In this document: piece after piece, positions 48,401 to 58,300 of the stretch
How the letters are laid out: every line of letters begins with the position of its first letter
Numbering within the stretch: position 1 is the stretch's first letter
Origin: Myxococcales bacterium
GTDB taxonomy: Bacteria; Myxococcota_A; Polyangia; Polyangiales; Ga0077539
Direction: 5' to 3'
Length of the DNA stretch: 64,000 bases
NCBI GenBank assembly: GCA_016793325.1
Contig: JAEUKI010000067.1
Coordinates: 62,001-126,000, forward strand
Notes under the pieces: generated by a model
The model's database searches: none
Seen by the model: only the letters and a program-made list of their open reading frames with translations
Told to the model about the DNA's origin: nothing
Program-made: the position numbers and the translations under genes

Positions 48401-49982
48401 AGATCGCGCCGACGATCGCCCCCGTCGCGAGCCCCGCGAGGTGCGCGGTCCCCGAGACCCCTGGAACGAGCTGATCCATCACCGTCTGCACGGTGAAGAG
48501 CAGCACGAGCACGACGAGCTCGCGTCGTCCGCGGGGCGTCGCGCGGAGCTCTTTGTCGACGACGACCGCCGCGAGCACCGCGCCGCCGAGCGCGAAGATG
48601 CTCCCCGACGCGCCGACGAGCACCGTCGGACGCAGCGGGTCCGCGAAGCGCGCGACCGCGAGTCCGCTCGCCGCCGCGGCGAGGAGGTAGATCACGACGG
48701 TGCGAATTCGTCCGTAAAATGCCTCGCAAAACTGACCAAACGAGTTGAACGCGAGGAGGTTGAAGAGCAAGTGCAGCGCGCCCGCGTGCAGAAGGCCGTG
48801 GGTGAAGAGCTTGGGCCACGCGCTTCGAACGTCGCCCAGCACCGTGAAGTCCGCCGTGAGCAGGCCGCCCGAGCGCACGAGGTGCTCGGGGTCGTAGGGG
48901 CTGCCTCGCCACGAGAGCCACCCGTAGACGAGCACGAGCGCGACGCTCCAGCCGACCGTGAGCCACGGCGTGTTCGAGCGGCCTTCGAGCGGCGCGATCA
49001 CCGCGAGCGCGCGCGCTTCGGCGCGCAGGCGCTTCACGAGGTCGGCGAGCGATTCCGAGTGGAGCGACGCGGTGCGAGGCGGCGCCTCGCGGAGCACGCG
49101 CGAGAGGGTCTCGAGCGAGTGAACGGCGGCGGGGTGCTTGGCGTTGCTGGAGATTCCCTCGCGGATCTCGTGTTGGGCGCGCTCGAGGTCGCCCGCGCAA
49201 AACAGCGCGAGCGCGCGGAGGGCGTGGGGCTCACCGGGCGCGAGGTACGCGGCGAGGGCGCGGCTCGCCTCGAACGCGTGCTCACGATCCCCGAGGTACG
49301 CGAGCGAGAACGCGACGAGCAGCGACTTGCGATCGGGGTCGTTGATCGTCGGGTCGAGCGCGGTCACCTCGGTGATCGTTCGGACGAGGGACTCGGGCGT
49401 CGGGTCGAGCAGCGCCACCGCGCGCAGGTGCAAGAGCCCCATGCCCATCGCGTAGAAGAGCGGGCGATCTTCGGCGGAGGCCATCGCGTCGAACACCGCG
49501 CGCGCGTTGCCGCGGTTGTGCTCGACGATGAGCGCGAGCGCCCGGGCGACTTCGGGCTGACCTTCTGCGATCGACTCGATTTCGTGTGCTGGCACCTCGC
49601 GCCCCTCGCGCAGCGCGAGCACCGTGCGGAGCACCCGCGGCTGCGCGCGGTTTCGCGCGGACGGGTGGAGGATGGCCGAGAGCACGGCGAACAGCGTCGC
49701 GACGGGCTTGTTCGCGAGCCGCGCGGCGCGTTGGCCCTGGCGCTCGAACCACTGCGGCAAGAGCACGAGCGCCGAGAGCGCGCCGAACGCGAAGACGCCG
49801 GTGAGGGGGCGCGTGCTCGGGACGATCGCCGCGGCCGCGGTTACGACGAGGACGAGCGCGAGCGCGATCCACCAGTCGGCGAGCTGGCGAAAGCGCCGTA
49901 CCGCGGCGAAGCGCGCCGCGTAGATCGCGAGCGAGACGAGCGTGACCACGAGCAACGGAGTCGACAGCGCGCTTGGCGGCAC
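48357..49982 (-). CDS. Rhomboid-family intramembrane serine protease
   Basis: The roughly 541-residue product starts with two or three membrane spans and a helical, TPR-like middle (about 90-310). A six-span rhomboid core follows. Catalytic Ser461 lies in GASGS and His514 in TAHLAG, and HLLFNLLAFNSFG marks the conserved L1/helix-2 area. Rhomboids cut single-span substrates inside the membrane. The start is uncertain: a GTG at 49982 gives an early span, whereas the ATG at 50081 would extend into a repeat element. The gene overlaps the CrtI-like gene (convergent) by 44 bp. Confidence 0.88.
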   Translation of the reverse strand: MPPSALSTPLLVVTLVSLAIYAARFAAVRRFRQLADWWIALALVLVVTAAAAIVPSTRPLTGVFAFGALSALVLLPQWFERQGQRAARLANKPVATLFAVLSAILHPSARNRAQPRVLRTVLALREGREVPAHEIESIAEGQPEVARALALIVEHNRGNARAVFDAMASAEDRPLFYAMGMGLLHLRAVALLDPTPESLVRTITEVTALDPTINDPDRKSLLVAFSLAYLGDREHAFEASRALAAYLAPGEPHALRALALFCAGDLERAQHEIREGISSNAKHPAAVHSLETLSRVLREAPPRTASLHSESLADLVKRLRAEARALAVIAPLEGRSNTPWLTVGWSVALVLVYGWLSWRGSPYDPEHLVRSGGLLTADFTVLGDVRSAWPKLFTHGLLHAGALHLLFNLLAFNSFGQFCEAFYGRIRTVVIYLLAAAASGLAVARFADPLRPTVLVGASGSIFALGGAVLAAVVVDKELRATPRGRRELVVLVLLFTVQTVMDQLVPGVSGTAHLAGLATGAIVGAIFTLISRWSRPSVSP

Positions 49983-50028
49983 GGCGCGGACGGTAGCGCA
50001 TCGGGCGCGCTCGGGTGGAGAGAGGATC

Positions 50029-50186
50029 AGAGGGTGTTGGAGTGGGATTTCGGCCTTTTGCTGCAGATCTGCGTCGACCATCGGCGTCAGCGCTTCTTGC
50101 AATAGCGCTGCTATTGCTGCGAATCGCTTCCTTGCTGGTCTCGCAGCTCCTTGCAAAAGTCTCGAACTTCCACTCCAACACCCTCT
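50029..50186. repeat. About 160-bp inverted-repeat element
   Basis: A perfect 17-bp inverted repeat begins at 50029-50045 and ends at 50170-50186. Inside it CTTTTGC (50054-50060) pairs with GCAAAAG (50153-50159), and GCAATAG-N5-CTATTGC forms a central hairpin (50099-50117). The element is A+T-rich relative to its surroundings, lies between the stop of the 50197 gene and the rhomboid start, and has no recognisable protein. It may be a miniature mobile unit or a structured terminator. Confidence 0.65.
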
Positions 50187-50196
50187 CAGTCGCGAT

Positions 50197-51405
50197 TCAG
50201 CGACGACAAAACGAGGACGCGTCGAAGCGCTCGTACACGCCTCCGTCATCGCGAGGAACGAGCGGGCTCGATGGGCACGCTCCGATGGGAGGCGCGTCGA
50301 GCACGCGCGGCTCGAGCACCGCGCGCACGAGCGAGAAGTGGACGCCGATGCTGTAGCGGCCGAGGGGCTGACGGCACCCAACGATCTGGCGGCAGAGGCC
50401 ATCCGCGTTAGGCAAGTCGCTGTACGCAGCGACGATGAGTCCGATGCGGTCTGGTTCGGGCTCAGTACCAAACGAGGGGAGCAGCGTTTGCGTCGTGATC
50501 GCGCCGCCGAGATTGCCGACGCGGCCCGCTTCGTCGCTGAGGTTGACGGCGAACTGCGCAGACTCGATCGCCCAATCTCGGATCGAGGGGCCGCCGTCGA
50601 TGAACGGCAGGTGAATCTCGTCCGCGAACCGCGCGCGCAACACACCGCGGTGGATTCGTCCTACGCCGTCGCGAACGATGGGCCGCGTTGGGTCGTCACC
50701 AAGCACCGCGCGCCGCGCGACTGCGTAGCGCTGATCCACAAACGTCGCCGAGCAGGCCCCCGCATCAGGGGCCGAGTACAGCGGAACGGCTCGCACGACG
50801 CGCACCGCGACGAGCTCGTCGCTCTCGAGGCTGTCCACGCCGGACACCTGCACGACGAGCGCGGCTTGTCCCTGGCGGTACGCACGCGCGACGTATCTTC
50901 GCGCGCCCACTCCTTCGAAATCAGCAGCACGAAACGTGTCGAGCGCGTCCACAAGGCTCGGGAGATTGTTGTCTACGCCGCCCCGACAACTTCGGCCCAC
51001 GCAGCCTCGACGCGCGCAAGTTCCGTCGCGCGACACAAAGGAACCCGCGCAGTTGTTTTCGCAGTCGAGCGCCGACACGAAGTCACCGACATCGCACGCA
51101 CCGAAGTCGAATTCGTCGTTGAACCGCCCATCCAGATCGAAGCCCGCGATCGGCGTGGTCGCATCCGCTGGCGTCTCATCCACCGTCATCTCGCTCACGG
51201 CGTACGTGAGCGTTCGCCCCGATCCCCACTGTGGCGGCGCGGTGTTGCGCTCGGGCCACACTGGCGTCGAAAGTTCACAGCGCGTTTCGGGCGGCGCCAC
51301 GACGTCGAGCGCCAACCCCGCGTCGGTTTGCCGAGGCGCCTCGCACCCCGCGCACACAACAAAGCCCACAGCAGCAATCACCCCACGATTTGCGATCGTT
51401 CCCAT
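50197..51405 (-). CDS. Lipoprotein, uncharacterised
   Basis: The 402-residue product has a signal peptide with a CAGC lipobox (Cys near residue 21), so it should be anchored in the envelope. The mature part has a Cys-containing loop (CDVGDFVSALDCENNC, then CARRGCVGRSC), then strand-rich sequence without a recognised fold and a run of Cys near the end. Its gene is divergent from the rhodanese gene (129 bp between starts) and ends beside the inverted-repeat element at 50029-50186. Confidence 0.72.
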   Translation of the reverse strand: MGTIANRGVIAAVGFVVCAGCEAPRQTDAGLALDVVAPPETRCELSTPVWPERNTAPPQWGSGRTLTYAVSEMTVDETPADATTPIAGFDLDGRFNDEFDFGACDVGDFVSALDCENNCAGSFVSRDGTCARRGCVGRSCRGGVDNNLPSLVDALDTFRAADFEGVGARRYVARAYRQGQAALVVQVSGVDSLESDELVAVRVVRAVPLYSAPDAGACSATFVDQRYAVARRAVLGDDPTRPIVRDGVGRIHRGVLRARFADEIHLPFIDGGPSIRDWAIESAQFAVNLSDEAGRVGNLGGAITTQTLLPSFGTEPEPDRIGLIVAAYSDLPNADGLCRQIVGCRQPLGRYSIGVHFSLVRAVLEPRVLDAPPIGACPSSPLVPRDDGGVYERFDASSFCRR

Positions 51406-51534
51406 AGGCCCAGTGTGCAGCAATCGGCGCGCCGTCGTTCGTTGCGCGCAGGGCGCACACGAGGCCACAATGAACGCTCGCGCGGCGAGCGGTTCGTCGC
51501 GCGGTGCAGCGATGCTGCGATTGGAGTTTCTCTG

Positions 51535-51966
51535 ATGAAGAGGCTGTGGATTGTCCTCGCGCTGGCCGCGCTCTCGCCTGCTTGCAAGCGGTCGGGCGGC
51601 GACGGCACGCACGGGAGCGCGTCCGAGCACGCGCTTCGCGAGATGACCGTGGACGAGCTCTCGCGCATGATCGAAGGCGGCGAGCGCGTGGCGGTGTTCG
51701 ACGCCAACGGGCGCCCTCGCTACGAAGAAGGGCACATTCCTGGAGCGCGGTACGTCGGGCACGACCCGGTCACGGCCGCGGTGTTGCCCGAGGATCGCGC
51801 GACCAAGCTCGTGTTCTATTGCTACAACGAGCGGTGAACGGCGTGCCATACGGCCGCGCGGCAGGCTGCCGCGCTCGGATGGACCAACGTCTATGTCCTC
51901 CCCGCGGGGATCGTCGGATGGACGCGTGCGGGAAAGCGCGTCGTGACAGGAGGGAATCCCACCTGA
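51535..51966 (+). CDS. Rhodanese-like lipoprotein with in-frame TGA, candidate selenoprotein
   Basis: The frame starts with a lipoprotein signal (lipobox SPAC, Cys near residue 17), then a single rhodanese domain with VAVFDANGRPRYEEGHIPGA. At residue 101 an in-frame TGA (51835-51837) interrupts FYCYNER-U-TACHTAAR. The same reading frame continues with unmistakable rhodanese sequence (GWTNVYVLPAGIVGW) to a stop at 51964. In related single-domain rhodaneses the active-site loop often reads C-x4-C; here the second Cys position is the TGA, so the loop would be C-x4-U. A stem-loop of bacterial SECIS geometry follows. Alternatives are a recent nonsense mutation or translation that stops at residue 100. 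Sec fits because position, frame and downstream conservation all agree. The expected role is sulfur transfer or thiol redox chemistry in the periplasm. Confidence 0.72.
51856..51874 (+). promoter_or_regulatory. SECIS-like hairpin after the TGA
   Basis: GCGCGGCA (51856-51863) and TGCCGCGC (51867-51874) form a perfect 8-bp stem with loop GGC. The loop begins 26 bases after the TGA, inside the range used by bacterial SECIS elements, and has a G in its first two positions. The upper stem GCA-GGC-UGC resembles the E. coli fdhF SECIS apex (GCA-GGUC-UGC). GC-rich hairpins are frequent in this genome, so the evidence is supportive only. Confidence 0.5.
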
Positions 51967-52086
51967 ACTCCCTCGACGTCCGCGGCTGAACGCTCGGTGA
52001 AGGGGGAGACGCGCTCGGGTGAGTACGCTTACAAGCGTTGCGCCCGCGCAACCGTTGGCGCGAAGATTGAAACACTCGCCATCTCG

Positions 52087-52938
52087 ATGCGCCACCTGCT
52101 CGTCACCACCGTCGCGGCGTCGTTGATTCTGTGTGTCTCGCCCGCGCACGCCCAACAAGCGGCGACGCAGCCCAGCGCGGTCGACGCTGCGCCCGCGGGA
52201 CCGCAGCCCACACAATCAACAAACCCCGCGCAACCCACGCAATCGACGCAGGGCGCGACGCCGAGCTACCCGTGGGGAGGCCCCACGACCACGACCGCGA
52301 CTGCGACCACGACGGTGGCGGCTCCAGCGACGGGCGCGAACACCACGACGACGCTCGGGCCCATGCGAGTCGATCCTGGGTTGCCCCCGCCCGAGCCTCG
52401 TTGGGTGCTGCCGCAACGACAGTTCTACGGGTGGCAGTTTCTGCTCATGGACGCGGTGGCGCTGGGGCTGGCGGCGGGGGCGATTCCTGCGACGGACGCA
52501 GCGGAGGGAGGCCTGCTCGCGGCGGCGTTTACGCTCGGCGCGTTCAGCGGCCCGATCGTTCACTGGGCGCACGGCCACGGAGGACGCGGGTTCGGCAGCT
52601 TGGGCATCCGCGTCGGATTGACGGGCGTCATGCTGCTCATCGGGCTCCCCATCGACGCGATCCGAGCCACGTCGATTTCGGGCTCGGGCTTCGGGATCTC
52701 CGTGAGCTCGCGACCGCTCGACGGCGGAGCGATGGGCGTGCTCGGGACGATCGGATTTCTCACCGCGTCGATCGTCGACGCCGCGGCGCTCGCGTTCGAC
52801 ACGATCCCGCCGACGCAGCAAACCACGCGGGCCTCGCAGCCCGTCGCGCGACGACGACCCAGCGTACTCTGGACGCCCTTCGCGAGCGCGCACCGCACCA
52901 ACACCGGGATGACCCTCGGCGTGAGCGGTCTGTTCTGA
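52087..52938 (+). CDS. Secreted membrane-associated protein, uncharacterised
   Basis: The 283-residue product has a signal peptide (cleavage near PAHAQ, about 23) and a Thr/Gln/Pro/Ala-rich low-complexity region to about 95. A domain with four hydrophobic stretches follows (about 117-137, 145-160, 172-192 and 215-235), which may be membrane-inserted. It has no recognised family motif. It lies between the rhodanese and M1-like peptidase genes on the same strand, with 120 and 88 bp on either side. Confidence 0.65.
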   Translation: MRHLLVTTVAASLILCVSPAHAQQAATQPSAVDAAPAGPQPTQSTNPAQPTQSTQGATPSYPWGGPTTTTATATTTVAAPATGANTTTTLGPMRVDPGLPPPEPRWVLPQRQFYGWQFLLMDAVALGLAAGAIPATDAAEGGLLAAAFTLGAFSGPIVHWAHGHGGRGFGSLGIRVGLTGVMLLIGLPIDAIRATSISGSGFGISVSSRPLDGGAMGVLGTIGFLTASIVDAAALAFDTIPPTQQTTRASQPVARRRPSVLWTPFASAHRTNTGMTLGVSGLF

Positions 52939-53026
52939 GCGCTCGCTGCGCGCCCGACGCGGTGCAGCTCGAATCGACCGAAGGGGGCATCGGCGTCGAT
53001 CCGCGCGGCGCGCTACGATCGCCGTG

Positions 53027-55291
53027 ATGAACCGAGCGTCCGCTCCCTGGCTCACTTCGCTCGCTGCGCTCGCGCTGAGCACGCTCGCGCCGCGCGCCGC
53101 GATGGCGCAGTGGTACGACCCGACGCCGCTGCTCGCGTCGCTGCGGCCGCAAGCGCGCGCGCAGCTGCCGGCGAGCGCGGGGCTCGCGAGGCTCGACAAC
53201 GTTCCGCTCTATGACCTCGAGCTCGACGTCAACCCCGAGGCGCTGACGTTTCGCGTGCGCGAGGAGCTCTATTTCACCAACACCGAAGCGGTCGCGCTCG
53301 AAGAGCTCGTGTTTCGACTCTACGCGAACAGCTCGCGGCGCGGCGCGCAAGGCGCCGTGGTCTTGCCGCCGTTGCGCATGTCCCGCGGCGGCTGTCGAGA
53401 CGAGCGCGGCGCGACGATTCCCTGCACGGTCAACGCAGAGTCGAGCGGCGTGATCTCCGTGCGACCGTCGCAGGCGCTCGCCGCGGGATCTCGAATTCGT
53501 GTGTGGATCGAAGTCGACGGGCGGCTCGACTCGATCGACTCGTCGCGGACCAACCTCCTCGCGCAAGGCATGGAGTCTCTGCAGTCGGTCACCCAGTCGA
53601 GCGACCCGAGCTCGGCGAGCGCGGCGGACTACGGCCTCCTCGCGATGGGCGACGGCATCGCGTGCCTCGCGCAGTGGTACCCGGTGCTCGCCCCGCGCCG
53701 CGCCGGTCAATGGGTCCGCGACGACCGAGGAACGCTCGGCGACCTCGGCAGCGACGAGCTCTCGCACGTCCGCGCGCGGGTGAGCTTTCCCGACGGGTAC
53801 AAGATCGTGACCACGGGCGTGACCGTGCGCGACACGGTCGGGGCCTCGCAGGTGATCGCCGTCGGCGGCGCCGGACAAGACGCGGGCGCCACCATCATGC
53901 GCAACCCGCGCAGGACCCACGAAATCGCCGCGGCGATGGTGCGAGACTTCACGGTGCTCGCGTCGCGCACGTGGGTTGCGCTCGAGCGCAGGGTGGGCGA
54001 CGTCACCGTGCGATCGCACGTGCTTCCTGGAGAACAAGCGGCGGGACAGAAGGTCCTCGACGCCGCCGCGGGCTCGCTCGAAGTGTACGAGCGGCGCTTC
54101 GGTCCGTACCCGTACGCGGACCTCGACGTGTGCGAAGCCGCGGTCGTGGGCGGCGCAGGCGGCGTCGAGTTCGCGGGGCTCGTGACGGTCGCGAGCATGT
54201 TCTATCGCGACCCGTCGCAGTCGGGCGGAGAGCTCGCGCAGCTGCTCCAGCAGTTTACCGGCGGCGGGAGCGGCTTCGACATCAACGCCTCGCGCGAGAC
54301 GATGCTCGAGTTCGTCACGGCCCACGAGGTCGCGCACCAGTACTGGCACGGCCTCGTCGGAAGCGACTCGCGCGATCACCCGTTCGTCGACGAGGCGCTC
54401 GCGCAGTACAGCGCGATCATCTACCTCGAAGAGCGCTACGGCCGCGCGCGCGCCCAGCGCGACGGCGACGCCAACGTCAAGAACAACTACCACTTGATGC
54501 GCGCGCTCGGGATGGCCGATCAGCCCGTCAATCGCGCGGTGTCCACGTTTCGAACGCCCCTGTCCTACGCGGGGATCGTCTACGGAAAGGCCCCGTACTT
54601 CTACGAAGCCGTCCGTCGCGCGCTCGGCGATCAGGCGTTCTTCCTCGCGCTGCAGCGGTACGTCCGAGACAACGCGTTTCGCGTCGCGGCGCCCAACGCC
54701 ATCGTCGACGCGCTCGCGCTCGGCGCAGGAAACCTCCAAGGCCGCGCGGCCACGACGCAGTCGAACCGAATCCGCGCGCTCGCGCGGCGGTGGCTCGAAG
54801 AGTCCCGCGGCGACGACGACCTCGGCCGCGTCTCGCTCGGCGTGCTCACCGCGCGCATGATGGGCGAGACCAACCCCGCGCGCATCCGAGAGATGGACCA
54901 GATGTTCACGATGCTCGAGCGCACTGGCCTCTTGCGCGCGCTCCTCGGCGGCGGCTCGGGGGGCGGGATCAGCGCGCTGCTCAACAGCGGCTCGGGCGGA
55001 GGCTCCAGCGGAGGGCTCGGGGGGCTCGGCGGGCTCTTGAATCAAGGCGCCAATAATCAATCGGGCGCTGGCGGCGCTGGCGGTTCGGACGCGATGCTGC
55101 GAGAGCTCATGCGCGCCCTCGGCGGCAACGGGGGCTTGGGCGGGCTCGGAGGGCTGCTCAACGGCGGCTCGGGCGGAGGTTCGGGCGGCGGTACACGTGG
55201 CCGCGGGCGCCCGTCGGGCCGGGGAACCAGCGGATCGAGCGGCGGCGAGGCCGAGGACATCATGAACTTGCTGCGGCAGTTTATGCAGTGA
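53027..55291 (+). CDS. Secreted M1-family-like metallopeptidase with Gly-rich tail
   Basis: The 754-residue product has a signal peptide and the zinc site HEVAH (433-437) with the third ligand Glu456 after exactly 18 residues, the HExxH-x18-E of M1 aminopeptidases. The upstream segment GGVEFAGL stands in place of the family's GAMEN box. The last 120 residues are a Gly/Ser/Asn-rich low-complexity repeat ending in a short helix. The enzyme is probably periplasmic or outer-surface; whether it trims proteins or serves another envelope role is not visible. GTG (53024) directly precedes the ATG (53027) chosen here. Confidence 0.85.
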   Translation: MNRASAPWLTSLAALALSTLAPRAAMAQWYDPTPLLASLRPQARAQLPASAGLARLDNVPLYDLELDVNPEALTFRVREELYFTNTEAVALEELVFRLYANSSRRGAQGAVVLPPLRMSRGGCRDERGATIPCTVNAESSGVISVRPSQALAAGSRIRVWIEVDGRLDSIDSSRTNLLAQGMESLQSVTQSSDPSSASAADYGLLAMGDGIACLAQWYPVLAPRRAGQWVRDDRGTLGDLGSDELSHVRARVSFPDGYKIVTTGVTVRDTVGASQVIAVGGAGQDAGATIMRNPRRTHEIAAAMVRDFTVLASRTWVALERRVGDVTVRSHVLPGEQAAGQKVLDAAAGSLEVYERRFGPYPYADLDVCEAAVVGGAGGVEFAGLVTVASMFYRDPSQSGGELAQLLQQFTGGGSGFDINASRETMLEFVTAHEVAHQYWHGLVGSDSRDHPFVDEALAQYSAIIYLEERYGRARAQRDGDANVKNNYHLMRALGMADQPVNRAVSTFRTPLSYAGIVYGKAPYFYEAVRRALGDQAFFLALQRYVRDNAFRVAAPNAIVDALALGAGNLQGRAATTQSNRIRALARRWLEESRGDDDLGRVSLGVLTARMMGETNPARIREMDQMFTMLERTGLLRALLGGGSGGGISALLNSGSGGGSSGGLGGLGGLLNQGANNQSGAGGAGGSDAMLRELMRALGGNGGLGGLGGLLNGGSGGGSGGGTRGRGRPSGRGTSGSSGGEAEDIMNLLRQFMQ

Positions 55292-55384
55292 GACGAGGTC
55301 GACGGGGTCACCGCCCCGAGCGTCCCCCCTCGAAATTGGCGCCGCTGCCACAGGATCGCGTACCGTCTCCCACCGACCGCTCCG

Positions 55385-58300
55385 ATGGCTGAACGCAACG
55401 ACAACGACGAGAAGACAGCATTCGTCCTGTCGTTGCCTCGCAAAGTGACCGAGCTCCGCGCGACGCTGGGAACCATCGTGGCCGACACGCGCTCGTCTCG
55501 GATGCGCGACGAGCTGCGCCGACGGCTGCACGCGCTCTACACGAGCGCGCGTGGGTTCGGGCTTCTCTCGCTGAGCGAGGGGCTTCGCGAAGGCATCGCG
55601 CACCTCGACGCGCTCCGCGCGAGCGCGGCGCTCGGACAGCGGGACCTCGACACGCTCGGCGAGTTCATCGCGTCGCTCTCGACGTTGGCGCAGCGCGATT
55701 TGCCCGAGCGACCCGAGCTCTTCGAGCGGCCGAGAGACCGCGGGCCCGCGGCGCTCCAGTCGTCCAAGCCCACCGGTGATTCGGTGCTCACGCCCATCAC
55801 CGCGAGCACGGCTCCGAGCGAGCGCAGCGGTCCTGCGTCGGTTGCGCCGCCAGCGAACGCGACGAGCGGTCAGCGCGCGCCGAGCGTGAGGCCTCCTGCG
55901 TTCAACGCGGGAGCGCCCGTTGGGGTGCTCGTCGTGGGCGGCGCGGGGCTGCTCAGCGAAGTGCGCCGCGCCTCGCCCAAGGACGCAGAGATCACCGCGG
56001 TGCGAACGCTCGCAGAGGCCGTCCTCGCCGCGCGAGACGCGTCGCCGGACGTGATCGTCGCCGAGAGCGTTCAACCTGCGGACGGCGTCGGGATCGTGGC
56101 CGCGCTCCGCGGCGATCCGCTGACGGATTTCATCCCCGTGATCGTCGTGGCCTCGCCCGCCGAGCGCATCGACGACGCGGCGCTCAAGCAGCAGGGCGTG
56201 TTCGATACGCTGACGACGCCGATCAATCCCGCGCAGCTCGGGCGGGCGATCGCGCGCGCGGTCGAGACGCTGCTCCGCCCGTCGATGCCGCCGCCTTCGT
56301 TCGGCGACCTCACGCTCGAAGAGCTCACCAAGGCGCTGCAAGACGAGATCCGCCGAGGGCTCATGGGGGCCGCAGGGCCCGCGGCGGGCAACGCGCGCGT
56401 TCCGCTCGGACAAGGAACAGAGGTCCTCGCGGCGACGTGGGAGGCCATCGCGCGCGTTCGCGAGGTCGTCGCGCGACGCACCCATGGCCGCGTGCGCTTC
56501 GAGATGCCCTCGGCGCCGCTCGGGATGGGCGGAGCGCACGTCTTGGCCGTCGGCGACGACGACGAAGCGCTGCCCGAACAAGAGGGCGACGACCCGCTCC
56601 CCGCGCGACGAGCCCTTGTCGTCGACGACGAGCCCAACGTCGTGTGGTTCTTCGCCAACCTGTTGCGCGAAGCAGGCATGGACGTCGTCGAATGCACCGA
56701 CGGCGCTCAAGCGCTGCGCGACGCGCGACGCGCGCGGCCCGACGTCGTCATCTCGGACATCCTGATGCCCGGGATGGACGGCTTCACGCTGTGCCGAGCG
56801 ATCCGCCGCGACGTGTCCATTCGCTACACGCCCGTGGTCTTGCTCTCGTGGCGCGAAGACTTGATCACGCGCATGCGAGAGCTCGGCGCGCAGGCGCAGG
56901 GCTACCTCCGCAAAGAGTCCAAGGGCGAGGCGATCCTCGCCCGCGTGCGCAGCGTGCTGCGGCCGCGCGTTCGACTGCTTCGTCGCATCGAGTCCCTCGG
57001 AGAGAGCGACGAGGTGCGCGGGCGCGTCGAGCGCGTGGGCGTGTTCGCGCTCATCGAAGTCGCTGCAAAATCCCTGCGCGGCGCGACGATCACCGTCACC
57101 GACTCGTTCAGCGTGACCGAGATCGAGCTGCGCGGCGGCAGGCTCGTGAGCGTGATGCGCACCGCCGAAGACGGCTCGCTCTCGCGCGGCGAAGGCGCCC
57201 TCGTCCAGGTGCTCGGCGCGTCGTCCGCGCGCTTCTCGGTCAAGCGCGCGACGCACGTCGTGCGGTCCAACGTCCACGGCGAGCTCGACGCCCTCCTCGA
57301 AGGCGGCGCGGCGCTGATCGCGGCGCTCGAAGACGCTGTGTCCGGAGCGTCGCTCGTCGAAGTGGCCTCGCTCGACATCGACGCGGACGCGGCCAACGCC
57401 TACGCAAAGACGCTCCCCGCGACGATGCGCGCGCTCATCGAGAAGGTGGCCAACGGAGACAGCCCGCGAGAGCTCGTGCTTCGAGACGGCGTCGCGCCGC
57501 AAGAGCTCGACCCGCTGCTCGTCGAGCTCGCGCGCCGCGGCGTGATTCGCGGCGCAAAGGGCCCAGGCGGCGAAGACCTCGTGGGGCCTCGCATCGCGGC
57601 AAACTCGCCGCGGCCGATCGATCGCGCGCCCGCGGTGCGCGTATCGACGACGATGCCCGCGGTGCTCTTGCCCGAGTCGCTCGCAGAGATTCACCCCAAG
57701 CCCGAGAGCGTCGCGCGCGCAGAGGCCGTTGAATCTTCGCCCCAACAATCAAGCGAGCCTGCAGCTCGAGAGACCGCCGAAGAGGCGACCGAGACCGCGC
57801 CGAAGCGCGTCTCGAGCCCGTCTTGGAAGCGGCCGACGAACATGGACGAGGCGCTCGCCCCGGGCTTCGGCGAGCAAGAGAAAGACTCGCTCGCGGACGC
57901 CGTGCTCGCCGAGCTCAAGGACGTCGCGCTGCCGCTCGAGACCAAGAAGATCCGCGAAGACGAGATCGAAGACGGCCCAGAGATCAGCGAATCTTCCGAG
58001 AGCTCAGCGACCGAAAGCGACTCAGCGGGCGCGGTGCTCGCGTCGTTGATCGCGGCTGAATCGACGCCACCGACGACCGAGTCCCCCGCGCCGCGAGCCA
58101 AGGAGAACGAGCCAGCGGCGACGACCGCGAGCGCGAGCGACGAGGCGACGAAGAGCGCCGCGCGGACGAGCGACGAGGCGGGCGACGAGGCGAACGACGC
58201 GCCGATCGCGCTCACGAGCGTCAAGAGCGCGGAGGGCGAGCGCGTTCCGTTCTCGATGGAGCCGCCGCCGCCAGGGAGCGCGGACGCGGCGCCGTTGGGG

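Noticed and set aside
49982..50081. Longer rhomboid start at the ATG 50081
   Set aside because: The extension would be translated from inside the inverted-repeat element and adds a non-hydrophobic segment; the GTG at 49982 places a membrane span at the start.
51831..51842. Frameshift in the rhodanese gene
   Set aside because: The rhodanese sequence after the TGA is in the same frame as before it, so a shift is not needed.
52760..57748. Very long minus-strand open frame across three genes
   Set aside because: Its protein is low-complexity Arg/Ala/Glu-rich, it runs across several plus-strand genes with clear motifs, and it is the usual shadow of high-GC coding sequence.
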